Source of the DNA: Bacillus yapensis
GTDB lineage: Bacteria; Bacillota; Bacilli; Bacillales; Cytobacillaceae
Length of the DNA stretch: 64,000 bases
Direction of reading: 5' to 3'
Assembly: GCF_005280205.1 (NCBI RefSeq)
Contig: NZ_SUND01000001.1
Coordinates: 62,001-126,000 of the forward strand
In this document: positions 36,219-45,983 of the stretch, piece after piece
Numbering within the stretch: position 1 is the stretch's first letter
Layout: every line of letters begins with the position of its first letter
Position numbers and translations under genes: made by a program
Notes under the pieces: model-generated
What the model was told of the DNA's origin: nothing
Seen by the model: the letters and a program-made list of their open reading frames with translations, nothing else
The model's database searches: none

Positions 36219-37094
36219 ATGGAATGGATTCAGCAATTAATTAATGGGATTTCACTCGGAAGCATCTATGCACTCATAGCACTTGGCTATACCATGGTAT
36301 ACGGGATTATCAAGCTCATTAACTTTGCTCATGGCGATGTTTTTATGATCGGTGCATTTGTTGGATTTTATGCGATCGCTGGATGGGGACTTGGCTTTTT
36401 TCCTGCATTGCTACTCGCAATGGCAGTCTGTGCTGTTTTCGGTGTCTTAATTGAACGGATCGCCTATAAGCGACTTAGAAATGCGACTCGAATCGCCGCT
36501 TTAATCACAGCAATCGGTGTATCCCTCTTGATCGAATATGGATTTATCTACGTGCGCGGTGCACAAGCAGCAGCCTATCCAGACGTCTTAGCAAACAAGA
36601 ATTATGACCTTTTCGGCATTCAAGTAAGCAGCCAATCACTTCTAATTCTTGTTGTTTCGATTGTCCTTATGATTATTTTGCATTTTGTTGTACATAGAAC
36701 GAAAATCGGGAAAGCAATGCGTGCCGTCTCGCATGATATGGAAGCAGCACAACTGATGGGAATTAATGTCAATACAACAATTTCTGCAACCTTTGCAATA
36801 GGTTCTGCATTAGCAGGTGCAGCAGGTGTATTTTTCGGAGTGTATTATACGAAAATCGAACCACTCATGGGTGTCATTCCTGGGGTGAAAGCTTTCGTTG
36901 CTGCCGTTTTAGGTGGGATTGGCATTATTCCGGGAGCAATGGTCGGTGGTCTTGTTCTTGGTGTCGTTGAAACCATCGTTAGTGCATTAGGTTTTTCCCA
37001 GTGGAGAGATGCAGCGGCGTTTATTATCCTAATCTTAATCTTGTTATTCAGACCTTCCGGCATCTTCGGAAAAAATGCAAGAGAGAAAGTGTAG
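36219..37094 (+). CDS. livH: Branched-chain amino acid ABC transporter permease LivH
   Basis: A 291-residue membrane protein with about eight helices. The LivH signature ISLGSIYALIALGYTMVYGI...INFAHGDVFM is near residues 12-48, and the coupling-loop motif KIGKAMRAVSHDMEAAQLMGI is near 165. ATG 36219 is preferred, but TTG one codon earlier has a similar distance to AAGGAG. It pairs with LivM to form the channel. Confidence 0.93.
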   Translation: MEWIQQLINGISLGSIYALIALGYTMVYGIIKLINFAHGDVFMIGAFVGFYAIAGWGLGFFPALLLAMAVCAVFGVLIERIAYKRLRNATRIAALITAIGVSLLIEYGFIYVRGAQAAAYPDVLANKNYDLFGIQVSSQSLLILVVSIVLMIILHFVVHRTKIGKAMRAVSHDMEAAQLMGINVNTTISATFAIGSALAGAAGVFFGVYYTKIEPLMGVIPGVKAFVAAVLGGIGIIPGAMVGGLVLGVVETIVSALGFSQWRDAAAFIILILILLFRPSGIFGKNAREKV

Positions 37095-37106
37095 GTGAAG
37101 AAGTCT

Positions 37107-38057
37107 ATGAAAAAGGTAAAAGGATTTTGGATATATGTCGTCCTATCAGCAGTCATTTATGGGGTCATACAGCTTCTCATCAACGGTGGAATTTTAAATC
37201 CTTTTTATGCGAATACCCTTATTTTTATCGGAATTAATATTATTTTGGCGGTAAGCTTGCATTTGGTTATCGGAATTACTGGGCAATTTTCAATTGGGCA
37301 CGCTGGCTTTTTAGCCGTTGGCGCTTATATTTCCGCCATCATTACAATGAAGTTTCAGCTTCCTTTTCCATTGGCACTATTAGCTGGTGGAATTGTTGCA
37401 GCCTTAGCTGGTCTTCTCGTTGGAATCCCGAGTCTTCGCTTAAAAGGAGATTATTTAGCAATTGCCACACTAGGCTTTGGAGAGATCATTCGAATTGTCT
37501 TTTTGAATATTGACTACGTTGGCGGGGCTTCAGGAATGCAAGTTACCCATTTAACAACTTGGACTTATACATTCATTTGCCTATTCATTACGATTACAGT
37601 CATTACAAACTTTACGAATTCTAGACATGGTCGTGCCTGTATTTCCGTTCGTGAAAATGAGATTGCAGCTGATGCAATGGGCATTAATACCACTTACTAT
37701 AAAGTTGTCGCCTTTGCTTTAGGTTCATTCTTTGCCGGTATTGCTGGCGGGTTATTCGCCCATAACTTCTATATTATTCAGCCCGGTAACTTTGGCTTCT
37801 TAAAATCCTTTGATATTTTGATCTTTGTTGTTTTAGGTGGATTAGGAAGTTTATCTGGCTCAGTAATCGCCGCGATTTTATTAACAGTTGTTTCAACCTT
37901 CCTACAGGACTATCCAGAGACTCGTATGATTATTTACAGCGTCGTCCTAGTTCTCGTCATGCTTTATCGCCCACAGGGATTAATGGGTACTCGAGAAGTC
38001 ACCGACCTGTTTGGAAAGTGGAAAGGTGCAAAAGGAGGTAACTCATATGGGAAGTAG
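37107..38057 (+). CDS. livM: Branched-chain amino acid ABC transporter permease LivM
   Basis: A 316-residue permease with about nine helices and the LivM-type motif GITGQFSIGHAGFLAVGAYI near residue 57. RHGRACISVRENEIAADAMG (about 180-199) is the ATPase-coupling loop. ATG 37107 follows AGGTGAAG, 12 bp after the livH stop. It overlaps livG by 11 bases. Confidence 0.93.
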   Translation: MKKVKGFWIYVVLSAVIYGVIQLLINGGILNPFYANTLIFIGINIILAVSLHLVIGITGQFSIGHAGFLAVGAYISAIITMKFQLPFPLALLAGGIVAALAGLLVGIPSLRLKGDYLAIATLGFGEIIRIVFLNIDYVGGASGMQVTHLTTWTYTFICLFITITVITNFTNSRHGRACISVRENEIAADAMGINTTYYKVVAFALGSFFAGIAGGLFAHNFYIIQPGNFGFLKSFDILIFVVLGGLGSLSGSVIAAILLTVVSTFLQDYPETRMIIYSVVLVLVMLYRPQGLMGTREVTDLFGKWKGAKGGNSYGK

Positions 38058-38841
38058 CCCTTTGTTAAAAGTTCAAAGTGCAGGAATCCAATTCGGCGGA
38101 TTGAAGGCTGTTTGGGACTTCAATATGGAAATCCACCAAGGAGAACTTGTTGGTCTTATCGGTCCGAACGGTGCAGGGAAAACAACATGTTTCAATTTAT
38201 TAACAGGCGTTTATGTACCTACTGAAGGGGATATTTCCCTTGAAGGACAGCGTTTAAATGGCCTAGCTCCTTATCAAGTAACTCGTAAGGGCATTAGCCG
38301 AACATTCCAGAACATTCGTCTTTTTAACGAGCTTTCGGTCTTGGACAATGTTAAAGTTGCCTATCATTCGTTAGCAAAGCATTCAATAGTTAGCTCGATT
38401 TTCCGCTTACCTTCTCACTTTTCTGGGGAAAAAGAGATGGAGGAAAAAGCAATCGAGTTTCTAACAATCTTTCAACTAGAACCATATTTAAATGAAAAAG
38501 CAAAGAATCTTCCATATGGGATGCAACGTCGCTTAGAAATTGCCAGAGCCTTAGCTGCAGGACCAAAGCTATTGCTGCTTGATGAACCTGCTGCCGGGAT
38601 GAATCCTCAAGAAACGCATGAATTAATGGAATTAATCGCTTTTGTTCGTGAAAAATTTAATTTGACCATCCTCTTAATTGAGCATGATATGAAATTGGTG
38701 ATGGGAATTTGTGAAAGAATTTATGTACTAGACCATGGCCAACTAATAGCAGAAGGCACACCAAATGAAATCCGTAACAATCCTAAAGTTATTGAAGCCT
38801 ATTTAGGAGAGGAGGCAGCAGAAAGCCATGCTGAAAGTTGA
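38047..38841 (+). CDS. livG: Branched-chain amino acid ABC transporter ATPase LivG
   Basis: A 264-residue ABC ATPase. Walker A is GPNGAGKTT (about residue 38), the LivG-specific SRTFQNIRLF follows, the signature is LPYGMQRRLEIARAL, and Walker B is LLLLDEPAAGM. ATG 38047 follows AGGAGG by 8 bases. It pairs with LivF. Confidence 0.95.
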   Translation: MGSSPLLKVQSAGIQFGGLKAVWDFNMEIHQGELVGLIGPNGAGKTTCFNLLTGVYVPTEGDISLEGQRLNGLAPYQVTRKGISRTFQNIRLFNELSVLDNVKVAYHSLAKHSIVSSIFRLPSHFSGEKEMEEKAIEFLTIFQLEPYLNEKAKNLPYGMQRRLEIARALAAGPKLLLLDEPAAGMNPQETHELMELIAFVREKFNLTILLIEHDMKLVMGICERIYVLDHGQLIAEGTPNEIRNNPKVIEAYLGEEAAESHAES

Positions 38842-39535
38842 CCAAATTGACGTATATTATGGAAATATCCAAGCACTTAAGGGCGTTTCATTAGAAGTTC
38901 ATGAAGGTGAAATTGTAACATTAATCGGTGCCAATGGGGCGGGAAAAAGCACACTTCTTAAAACATTATCTGGTTTGCTTAAACCTAAAAAGGGAACAAT
39001 CCAATATTTAGAGAATTCAATTGCAGGAAAGCCAGCTCAATCAATTGTTAAAGCGGGCATATCCCATGTTCCTGAAGGTCGCCGCGTCTTTGCCAATATG
39101 ACGGTGGAAGAAAATCTTCAATTAGGTGCTTACTTAAGAAAGGATTCGCAAGGAGTTAAGCAGGATTTCGAGCGAGTGTATGAGCTTTTCCCTCGACTTC
39201 TAGAACGAAAAAAGCAGTTGTCCGGCACTCTTTCAGGAGGAGAACAGCAAATGCTGGCAATGGGAAGAGCGATTATGGCGAAACCTAAGTTGCTTCTTCT
39301 TGATGAACCATCGATGGGACTCGCTCCCTTAATGGTAAAAACCATTTTCTCAATAATTGAGGAAATTAATCGTGCAGGCACAACAATTCTTTTAGTTGAG
39401 CAAAATGCCCATATGGCTCTTTCTGTAGCAAACCGAGCTTATGTCATTGAAACAGGAAGCGTCGTCGCTTCTGGACCTGCAGCCGAACTACAAGCAAGTG
39501 AACAAATTAAAGAAGCCTATCTTGGTGGACTATAA
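38828..39535 (+). CDS. livF: Branched-chain amino acid ABC transporter ATPase LivF
   Basis: A 235-residue ABC ATPase. Walker A GANGAGKST (about residue 37), the LivF-typical HVPEGRRVFANMTVEENL, signature LSGGEQQMLAMGRA and Walker B LLLLDEPSMGLAP are all seen. It overlaps livG by 14 bases and ends the operon at a strong terminator. Confidence 0.95.
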   Translation: MLKVDQIDVYYGNIQALKGVSLEVHEGEIVTLIGANGAGKSTLLKTLSGLLKPKKGTIQYLENSIAGKPAQSIVKAGISHVPEGRRVFANMTVEENLQLGAYLRKDSQGVKQDFERVYELFPRLLERKKQLSGTLSGGEQQMLAMGRAIMAKPKLLLLDEPSMGLAPLMVKTIFSIIEEINRAGTTILLVEQNAHMALSVANRAYVIETGSVVASGPAAELQASEQIKEAYLGGL

Positions 39536-39562
39536 AGGGATGTCTCTATGAGACATCCCCTT
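39533..39562. terminator. Bidirectional terminator between livF and yunB
   Basis: GGGATGTCTC and GAGACATCCC form a perfect 10-bp stem with a 3-base loop, A/T-rich on both sides. Confidence 0.9.
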
Positions 39563-39565
39563 TTA

Positions 39566-40309
39566 TTAGTCCACAGGAATCTCCAACGATGGTGCTCCCC
39601 CTTCCCCACCATTATTGTAAAACTGCGGAACCTCACCTTTGATAACTCCTAATGCAATCGGAATTTCTTGCTCAAGTACTGCCTCATCAGTAGCAAATGG
39701 AATAATCACTTGGACATTAACCTTTAACTTAATTTTAACCTGAATATAAATATTATTGATTCCAATTTCCTCAAATTCCGTTTCAATATCAGATTCCATG
39801 TGGCCAATTGCGGTAAAACGAATTGGGATTTTCGGACCTAAATTTCCGAGCAGAGCATTATTGGTCGCCTGTCCTAAAGGGACATAATAGACGATCCCAT
39901 CTTCATCCTTTGTCTTCTCAGGATCGAATTCAACGTCTGAAAGTGTTTCAATCTCTCCCAAATCCCCGCCTTCTGCCGTTTTAATATTATTTAAAATTAA
40001 ACGGGTTGTTTCCCCGAGCTTGGTTAAGATTTTTTCCGTATCAAAATTTGCCGTGGACGTTTCTGGATCAACAATGATGATATTATTAATATCCTCTGTT
40101 TTCGTTTCTAAAATTGCATTATTGATAATGAGAGAGGCGATTTGTACCGTTTGTGATGATGCATAGGCCATCAACGTATCTTTTAGCCCTTTATTAATAA
40201 TCCATAACCCTGCCGTCGTGGAGAACACGAAAAAAACAAGGGTGAGTAACAAAACATATCTGAACGGCAACGGACCTCTCCGCGGCATACGACCGCGAAA
40301 TTTAGCCAA
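39566..40309 (-). CDS. yunB: Sporulation protein YunB
   Basis: A 247-residue protein with one N-terminal membrane anchor (about residues 18-38) after a basic, Arg/Pro-rich start. A long extracytoplasmic domain follows and ends in a Gly/Asn-rich tail. YunB in B. subtilis is made in the mother cell and is needed for normal spores. The start is TTG with GGGGGG 6 bases upstream. Confidence 0.88.
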   Translation of the reverse strand: MAKFRGRMPRRGPLPFRYVLLLTLVFFVFSTTAGLWIINKGLKDTLMAYASSQTVQIASLIINNAILETKTEDINNIIIVDPETSTANFDTEKILTKLGETTRLILNNIKTAEGGDLGEIETLSDVEFDPEKTKDEDGIVYYVPLGQATNNALLGNLGPKIPIRFTAIGHMESDIETEFEEIGINNIYIQVKIKLKVNVQVIIPFATDEAVLEQEIPIALGVIKGEVPQFYNNGGEGGAPSLEIPVD

Positions 40310-40422
40310 AACAATCCCCCCTTTACAAGCTATATGTATGCTGTAAAAGGAGGGACTATCTCTATTTTATAACGAAATGTTGTGGTACAAGCTGTTTTAT
40401 ATCGGTACCATTTATTATGACC

Positions 40423-40725
40423 TTAGATCATTTTTAGCATTGCTTCTTTTCCGACCATTCCTTTATGAATCCCGAGAGCCTCGGCCTCGTACGTAACAGA
40501 CTCTAGAGGAGCCTCCAGCAATTGCTCGATCGTTTTCACACCCACAGCTCTACCTGCAATGATTTTTCGGTCCTTTAGCTTTTCATTTAATAAAGCGACG
40601 TCTAACGCACCGCACATAATATATCCTTTATCACTTGTGACAACAAGCAAATTGGTTTTAGGCAACACAACAGATATGCTCAAAAAGGTGTGACCACTGA
40701 TATCGATTGGGGATACATCGATCAT
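40423..40725 (-). CDS. yunC: YunC family protein (DUF1805)
   Basis: A 100-residue protein with SDKGYIMCGALDVALLNEKL and GRAVGVKTIEQLLEAPL, the conserved part of DUF1805. It is a small cytosolic alpha/beta protein of unknown role. AAAGGAG precedes ATG. Confidence 0.87.
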   Translation of the reverse strand: MIDVSPIDISGHTFLSISVVLPKTNLLVVTSDKGYIMCGALDVALLNEKLKDRKIIAGRAVGVKTIEQLLEAPLESVTYEAEALGIHKGMVGKEAMLKMI

Positions 40726-40817
40726 TTTTCAACACACTCCTTTCCTCTCTCTAACAAGTTATGTAGAAAGCAGGAAAATCGTGTAGGCAAGTATGCCAAC
40801 CATTACTTGGAAAGTCC

Positions 40818-41150
40818 TCAAAACAAATCCAATTGCCTCGGTGCTAAATTATCATATTCAATCTTCATAATTTCCAGCATCTGCTTTCCATTATCTGCTG
40901 CATCTCCCCCAGAATTATTGTTGAACACAACAAATACATCCTGACATTCCTTCTGCAATTGAACTAAGTGATTGGCCCACTCTTCTAGTTCCGCATGATT
41001 GTATCGATACAAATAGCGAACCTCACGCCAGTTTACATCGGTTCTCTTCTGCCAACCATGAACATTTCTCCCGTGGAAGCGGACAAGAACCTTGTCAGTC
41101 GTAGTCGGAGTTAATACCGTAGGAATCGATCCCTCTCCAGATTGAGGTTC
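40818..41150 (-). pseudogene. yunF: yunF (DUF72), 3' half, separated by the insertion
   Basis: The last 110 codons of a DUF72 protein (EPQSGEGSIPTVL ... VRFHGRNVHGW ... NNNSGGDAADNGKQ ... LDLF). In-frame sequence further upstream (to 41228) belongs to the insert and has no resemblance to YunF. Joined to 50193-50705 it gives a continuous 281-residue YunF. DUF72 proteins have a TIM-barrel fold and unknown function. As it stands the gene is broken. Confidence 0.9.
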
Positions 41151-41368
41151 CGAGAACAGGATTTGCTTAACAGTTGTGTGAAATTCCCTTTTTATTATAA
41201 TATCATGCGTTGGATTCATTTCAACCAAATACAGATTGTGTCTAATTCAATAAAATGAAAAATCTATCGTTTAATTATGATAAATAAACAAATATAGATT
41301 CACTTAAAGTTATAGATATTCATACATATAATTAATATTTTCACCTTTTGAAACAAACAATTATAATA

Positions 41369-41395
41369 TTGACTTTATTAAAAACATTGTATAAG
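41369..41395 (+). promoter_or_regulatory. Candidate promoter of the T-box/MetRS transcript
   Basis: TTGACT (41369-41374) and TATAAG (41390-41395) have a 15-bp spacer, shorter than ideal. The transcript would start about 35 bp before the T-box stem I. Confidence 0.45.
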
Positions 41396-41429
41396 CTAAT
41401 GGTAATTATCAAAACAATTAACAAATAAA

Positions 41430-41727
41430 GGCAATGAAGAGAAAAAGTAAAATGATTACGTTTTTCACAGAGAGCTTCGGTAGCTGAAAAGAAGCAAAAA
41501 CACTCATTTGAACAATGGTCTCCGAGCTTCGTTCTGAACATACTATTGTATAAGTAGGATTCGACGAGTCTTGACACTCGTTATCAAAGTCACAGTATAA
41601 GAGTAAATTATTACTATTACTCCGTACTTGTTGAGGCAAATGGTGTGAGCCATTTGCGAAATAAGGTGGTAACACGTGGAATTCAAACCTCGTCCTTAAC
41701 TATTACAGTTAAGGCGAGGTTTTTTTG
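41430..41727 (+). ncRNA. T-box riboswitch with Met (AUG) specifier
   Basis: All landmarks are present in order: the AGAGAGCTTCGG stem I element (41469-41480), a specifier region GAACAATGGTC with ATG at 41515-41517, stem III GCAAATGG/CCATTTGC (41636-41657), and the T-box AAGGTGGTAACACG (41663-41676). A terminator follows: AAACCTCGTCCTTAAC/GTTAAGGCGAGGTTT plus T7 (41685-41727). Uncharged tRNA-Met should stabilise the antiterminator and switch on the MetRS gene 39 bp further on. The specifier position is my reading of stem I. Confidence 0.9.
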
Positions 41728-41765
41728 TTTTTCAAAAAAATATTTATATGGAGGTTTTACTAATT

Positions 41766-43400
41766 ATGAGTATCTTTATTGGCGGTGCGTGGGCTTATGC
41801 GAATGGCTCATTACATTTAGGTCATATTACAGGTTTATTACCAGGAGACATTCTTGCAAGGTATTACCGCATGAAGGGAGAGAATGTTTTATATGTATCA
41901 GGAAGTGATTGTAATGGAACGCCAATTACAATTAAAGCCAAACAAGAGGGTGTAACACCAAAAGAAATTGCTGACCGTTATCATAAAGAATTTGTAGACT
42001 CCTACGCAAAATTGGGTTTCTCATACGATACCTATACAAGAACAGATACCGAATTTCATCATAAAATCGTTCAGGATATATTTTTAAAGCTACTCGAAAA
42101 AGGACTTATTTACAAAAAAGAGATTGAACAAACATATTGCGAATACGACAATCAGTTTCTACCTGATCGTTATGTTGAAGGTATATGTCCTAATTGCGGT
42201 GCTAATGCACGTGGGGATCAATGTGATTACTGTTCATTAGTTTTAGATCCACTTGATTTGCTCAATAGAAAATGTAAGATATGCGGAAATCCTCCTACAA
42301 CGAGGTTCACTGAGCATTTTTACTTCTCATTAAGTTCTTTTCAATCTAATTTGGAGACCTATACAAAGGAAGCCGAGGATAATGGTCTTTGGCGGGAAAA
42401 TGCAATTTCCCTAACTAAACGTTATTTAAAGGAAGGTCTACAAGATAGAGCCGTTTCAAGAGATCTGTCTATCGGAGTTAGTGTTCCAGTTTCAGGATAT
42501 GAAGATAAGAAGATTTATGTTTGGATTGAGGCAGTTTCAGGCTATTATACAGCAAGTAAGCTATGGGAGAAGGAAACAAACAATGATGCAACACCGTTCT
42601 GGAATGCTTCTACGACATCTTATTACATTCATGGGAAAGACAATATCCCATTCCATTCAATTATATGGGCGGGAATTCTATCTGGTCTTGGAATAGATGC
42701 ATTACCAACACATATAGTTTCAAACGAATATTTGACTTTAGAAAAGAAAAAATTGTCTACAAGTAAAAATTGGGCAGTATGGGTTCCAGATATATTAGAA
42801 AGATACGATCCAGATTCCATACGTTATTTCCTAACAATTAATGCACCAGAGAACAGAGATGCTGATTTCTCTTGGAAAGAATTCATATATAGCCACAATA
42901 GTGAGTTATTAGGGGCATACGGAAACTTCATAAATCGAACATTAAAATTTATTGAAAAGTCTTTTGATGGCAACATTCCTCAAAAAGATATTTCTTTAAA
43001 TATAAAAAATAAAATTAACCACTTATACAATGATGTAGGTAAGTGTATCGAAACAACTTCTTTTAAACAAGGTATCGAAAAGGTATTTGAAGTTGTCAGA
43101 TTCTCAAATAAATACTTTGATGAACGTCAACCTTGGAAACAAATTAATGAAGATATAGAGGCTTGTGAACAAACTTTAGCAGATTGTGTTCATCTTATTG
43201 CTAATTTGTCACATATTTTAACTCCTTTTCTTCCTTTTTCAAGTAACAAAGTAAAAGAAATGATAAATATAAATGAGACTAAGTGGGAAGCATTCTTAGT
43301 TGAGTCGAAGCAATTGTCAAATGTACAACCGTTATTTGAACGAATAGATCCTATAAAAATTGAAGAAGAGCTTGAAAAATTAAACAAACAAATAATATAA
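41766..43400 (+). CDS. Methionyl-tRNA synthetase, short MetRS2-like form (element cargo)
   Basis: A complete 544-residue class I synthetase. The HIGH motif is HLGH (residues 17-20) and the KMSKS motif is KLSTS (329-333). The connective domain has three CxxC zinc knuckles: CPNC (141-144), CDYC (153-156) and CKIC (170-173). The anticodon-binding helical domain follows and the C-terminal dimerisation domain of the housekeeping Bacillus enzyme is absent. Multi-knuckle MetRS2 proteins are known to resist MetRS inhibitors in some Firmicutes; resistance here is an inference. ATG 41766 follows GGAGG. A T-box controls it. Confidence 0.93.
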   Translation: MSIFIGGAWAYANGSLHLGHITGLLPGDILARYYRMKGENVLYVSGSDCNGTPITIKAKQEGVTPKEIADRYHKEFVDSYAKLGFSYDTYTRTDTEFHHKIVQDIFLKLLEKGLIYKKEIEQTYCEYDNQFLPDRYVEGICPNCGANARGDQCDYCSLVLDPLDLLNRKCKICGNPPTTRFTEHFYFSLSSFQSNLETYTKEAEDNGLWRENAISLTKRYLKEGLQDRAVSRDLSIGVSVPVSGYEDKKIYVWIEAVSGYYTASKLWEKETNNDATPFWNASTTSYYIHGKDNIPFHSIIWAGILSGLGIDALPTHIVSNEYLTLEKKKLSTSKNWAVWVPDILERYDPDSIRYFLTINAPENRDADFSWKEFIYSHNSELLGAYGNFINRTLKFIEKSFDGNIPQKDISLNIKNKINHLYNDVGKCIETTSFKQGIEKVFEVVRFSNKYFDERQPWKQINEDIEACEQTLADCVHLIANLSHILTPFLPFSSNKVKEMININETKWEAFLVESKQLSNVQPLFERIDPIKIEEELEKLNKQII

Positions 43401-43410
43401 ACGAATATTT

Positions 43411-43436
43411 GGGAAACCCTGATAGTTGGGTTTCCC
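43411..43436. other. Hairpin between MetRS and the recombinase module
   Basis: GGGAAACCC and GGGTTTCCC form a perfect 9-bp stem with an 8-base loop between convergent genes. No T tract follows, so termination is uncertain. Confidence 0.6.
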
Positions 43437-43471
43437 GTAAATCTACCTAACTCAAAATTATTTCTGACTGG

Positions 43472-44227
43472 TTAGTCTTTAACGTTGTGTTGCTCTGATA
43501 ACTTTTTTATTCTACTTTTTCTCATTGGAGTTACTACCTTATTTTGTTCCGCTTGATTGGATAAAGGGTTGCTACTGTTAAAGTTTTTATTGTACTTCTC
43601 AAACTTCCTATAGGCTTCCTCTTTATTAGAAAACGCAGTTTCAAAAAACAAATCAACAATTGGATGTCTGGACTTTCCAGTTGTCAACAAGTTAATTAAC
43701 GGAACATCAGATTTATGACTTGCATTGAACCAAGAAAACAGAATTGATTGTTGCTGTTCAACCAACATCTCTAATTCCTTGACTCTTTCTTTTTGTTCAA
43801 CTATTTCTTGCTTCATTTTATCTATCTTTTCCAGATACTTACTTGATTCTTTTGCTTTCTTTTCATTGAGTTTTAGTGCTTGTATTAATCTTTTTTTATC
43901 ACTCGCTTTTCCAGAGTAGAACTTATTTACACATTCTTCAGTATCTACAAACACTTTTGTTTGTTCAACCTTTTTTCCTTGGATAGTAACTTTGTATGAT
44001 TCGTTTGTTTCATCTACAATCATTCTTCCCTGACGATTTGGTCTTCTCCAAAACTCGTCACTCAACTTATATGAAATCTCTCCTTTCTCGTACAGTATCT
44101 TTGCAAAGCGATACATTTCAGAATACGTGATCATACCCGTAACCTTTTCTTCTTGAATGTATCTATAAACGATATTTCTAATTTCTTTTTCGTCATATAA
44201 CTTGGATTTCCTACCCCTCGTTGCCAT
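43472..44227 (-). CDS. TnpC-like coiled-coil protein of the element
   Basis: A 251-residue, highly charged protein. A basic start (ATRGRKSK) precedes a small, possibly DNA-binding region (about residues 10-60). A long coiled coil runs from about residue 110 to 155 (LNEKKAKESSKYLEKIDKM...ELEMLVEQQQ). Tn554 TnpC is likewise a coiled-coil protein with the KRRL-type region encoded last after the recombinases and influences orientation and frequency of transposition; this one is about twice as long. ATG 44227 begins one base after the upstream stop codon, so the genes are coupled. Confidence 0.65.
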   Translation of the reverse strand: MATRGRKSKLYDEKEIRNIVYRYIQEEKVTGMITYSEMYRFAKILYEKGEISYKLSDEFWRRPNRQGRMIVDETNESYKVTIQGKKVEQTKVFVDTEECVNKFYSGKASDKKRLIQALKLNEKKAKESSKYLEKIDKMKQEIVEQKERVKELEMLVEQQQSILFSWFNASHKSDVPLINLLTTGKSRHPIVDLFFETAFSNKEEAYRKFEKYNKNFNSSNPLSNQAEQNKVVTPMRKSRIKKLSEQHNVKD

Positions 44228-44228
44228 T

Positions 44229-45968
44229 TTAATCAATCCTTTCTTTTACCTTGGTCAAATTGACATACCTTTTTATAGCGTTATCAATACGTTTTGACCG
44301 ATTAATCAATTCTTTTCTAATTTCAGGATTGTCAGCAGAGTAGAATTCATCTTTCGTATAATTGTATATGTTGTTATATAAACTTCTTAGGTTTGCCACA
44401 ACATCATTGATTTCATCTTTACTTTCATTTAACTTCTTTGCTAATAGGTTTTGCTTCTCCATCAATTCTTCTCTTGATATTCTCCAAGAATCACATTCCC
44501 AACAGTCTTCAACCATACAATTCTGAAATTCATCTGTGCAATAACCGTCTACTAATTCATTTTTAACATCAGAGTTTGAAGGTCTTAATACAAACTTTTC
44601 TATAAAAGATGTTCCTATTGAAGTATCTTGTTGTTCATCTGAATTTCCCAACTTCTCACTATAACTTCCCAAATCAATATTTGAAATCAGTTCTAATATT
44701 TCAAGATCCACATAATTTTGAACATGATTGAAATAATGATTTTGCGAATCTATTGAAGTATGTCCACCAAGTCGTGCAATTTCAACAGGATGGTAGCCTT
44801 GCCTGTTCAAATTTATAAAAGCAAGGTGACGGGTATCTCCTGGCTTTAGTTGTTGAGTAATGGAGATAACATCTGAATCAAGCGGATTTCTATTCAAAGT
44901 GACATTGTATTGACCAAACACTATCAGATTAAAAAATGCTTTTAACTCTGATCTAAAAATACTATTTGTAAATCTATATGGATTCAGCCTTTTTGAATAC
45001 GTACCATCAGTAGGCATCCAATACTTCCCTTCAAACATATTTGGTATTGAAAGGTAGGAAATAAGCGTATCTGTTCTACCAAAGCCGTTAGTTTTTTCTT
45101 TATAATCCTCTATCTTTTGATAGAGAGATTCAGGAATATTTATTTTATCCAAAATTTGTATTCTTCTTTTATTAGTTTCTTTTATTTTGTGTCTTGGTAA
45201 TTTAATGTAATACTTCCCGTTATTTTCAATAAGGCAGTCACGTTCAATGTTGCAATATTCGCTTGGTCTCATTGGTATCAAATTTGTTAGATTCCACCAA
45301 AGCCAAACCGAAAACCATTTCAAGTATTCTATCTCTGACAGATTGCTTGAAAAATAATTTTCTAAGACTTTTGAAAAAACAAGAATATCTTTAGACGGAG
45401 GGATTATTCTCACAACGCTTTTTTCGGATTTAGGTTTAACTGAATATAATAGAGAGATATATTCATCAACATCAAAACTAAATTCATTATAGTAATCAAA
45501 AAAGTTTAACATCCCACTACATACGTATCTTCTCATACTATCCGACATATTTAGAAAAACATCGGCAAGTTCATCTTGATTTCTTTCAGTAAGCCCTTTA
45601 GTAATTTGTAGGAATACTAACAATGATTCATTAACCATCGTTATAATTGTTTGTGGGTTATATCCTTCATCTAAATTTGAAGACACCCAACATTTTACAA
45701 TATCAACAAACTGATCCTTTGGAATATGCTTATTAAACTGGATAGCATCCTTAATCTGATTGAAGTCGATTGATTCTCTTTTGGATTCATAAGGAATTTC
45801 CAAATACCATTTCATCTCCTCAAAATAGCAGGAACTAAGATGTTTTGAATCCATTTCAGATTGAAGGATTATTTTTGCTTCTTTAATAGAATTTTCTATA
45901 TCAAAGTGACTCTCATTGTATTCGTCAATCGTTTCTAAAGCTCTCTGTAAAGCTGTTGATTCTATCAT
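44229..45968 (-). CDS. Tyrosine recombinase, third of the trio
   Basis: A 579-residue integrase-family protein. Catalytic residues are R234 in MRPSEYC, R380 in GDTRHLAF (the usual H of HxxR is Gly here), H403 in LGGHTSID and nucleophile Y412 in NHYFNH. The C-terminal third has a Cys cluster (YCTDEFQNCMVEDCWECDSW) that could bind zinc, and a helical end. AAGGTGGAGG precedes ATG. It lies between the large recombinase and the coiled-coil gene. Confidence 0.85.
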   Translation of the reverse strand: MIESTALQRALETIDEYNESHFDIENSIKEAKIILQSEMDSKHLSSCYFEEMKWYLEIPYESKRESIDFNQIKDAIQFNKHIPKDQFVDIVKCWVSSNLDEGYNPQTIITMVNESLLVFLQITKGLTERNQDELADVFLNMSDSMRRYVCSGMLNFFDYYNEFSFDVDEYISLLYSVKPKSEKSVVRIIPPSKDILVFSKVLENYFSSNLSEIEYLKWFSVWLWWNLTNLIPMRPSEYCNIERDCLIENNGKYYIKLPRHKIKETNKRRIQILDKINIPESLYQKIEDYKEKTNGFGRTDTLISYLSIPNMFEGKYWMPTDGTYSKRLNPYRFTNSIFRSELKAFFNLIVFGQYNVTLNRNPLDSDVISITQQLKPGDTRHLAFINLNRQGYHPVEIARLGGHTSIDSQNHYFNHVQNYVDLEILELISNIDLGSYSEKLGNSDEQQDTSIGTSFIEKFVLRPSNSDVKNELVDGYCTDEFQNCMVEDCWECDSWRISREELMEKQNLLAKKLNESKDEINDVVANLRSLYNNIYNYTKDEFYSADNPEIRKELINRSKRIDNAIKRYVNLTKVKERID

Positions 45969-45983
45969 AAAACCGCCTCCACC

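Noticed and set aside
40818-41228. A full-length small gene of 136 codons instead of a yunF fragment
   Set aside because: The first 26 codons come from the insert; the rest aligns only with the C-terminal part of YunF.
41341-41675. Short minus-strand open frames upstream of the MetRS gene
   Set aside because: They lie across the T-box leader, whose conserved RNA elements explain the sequence better, and they have no ribosome sites.
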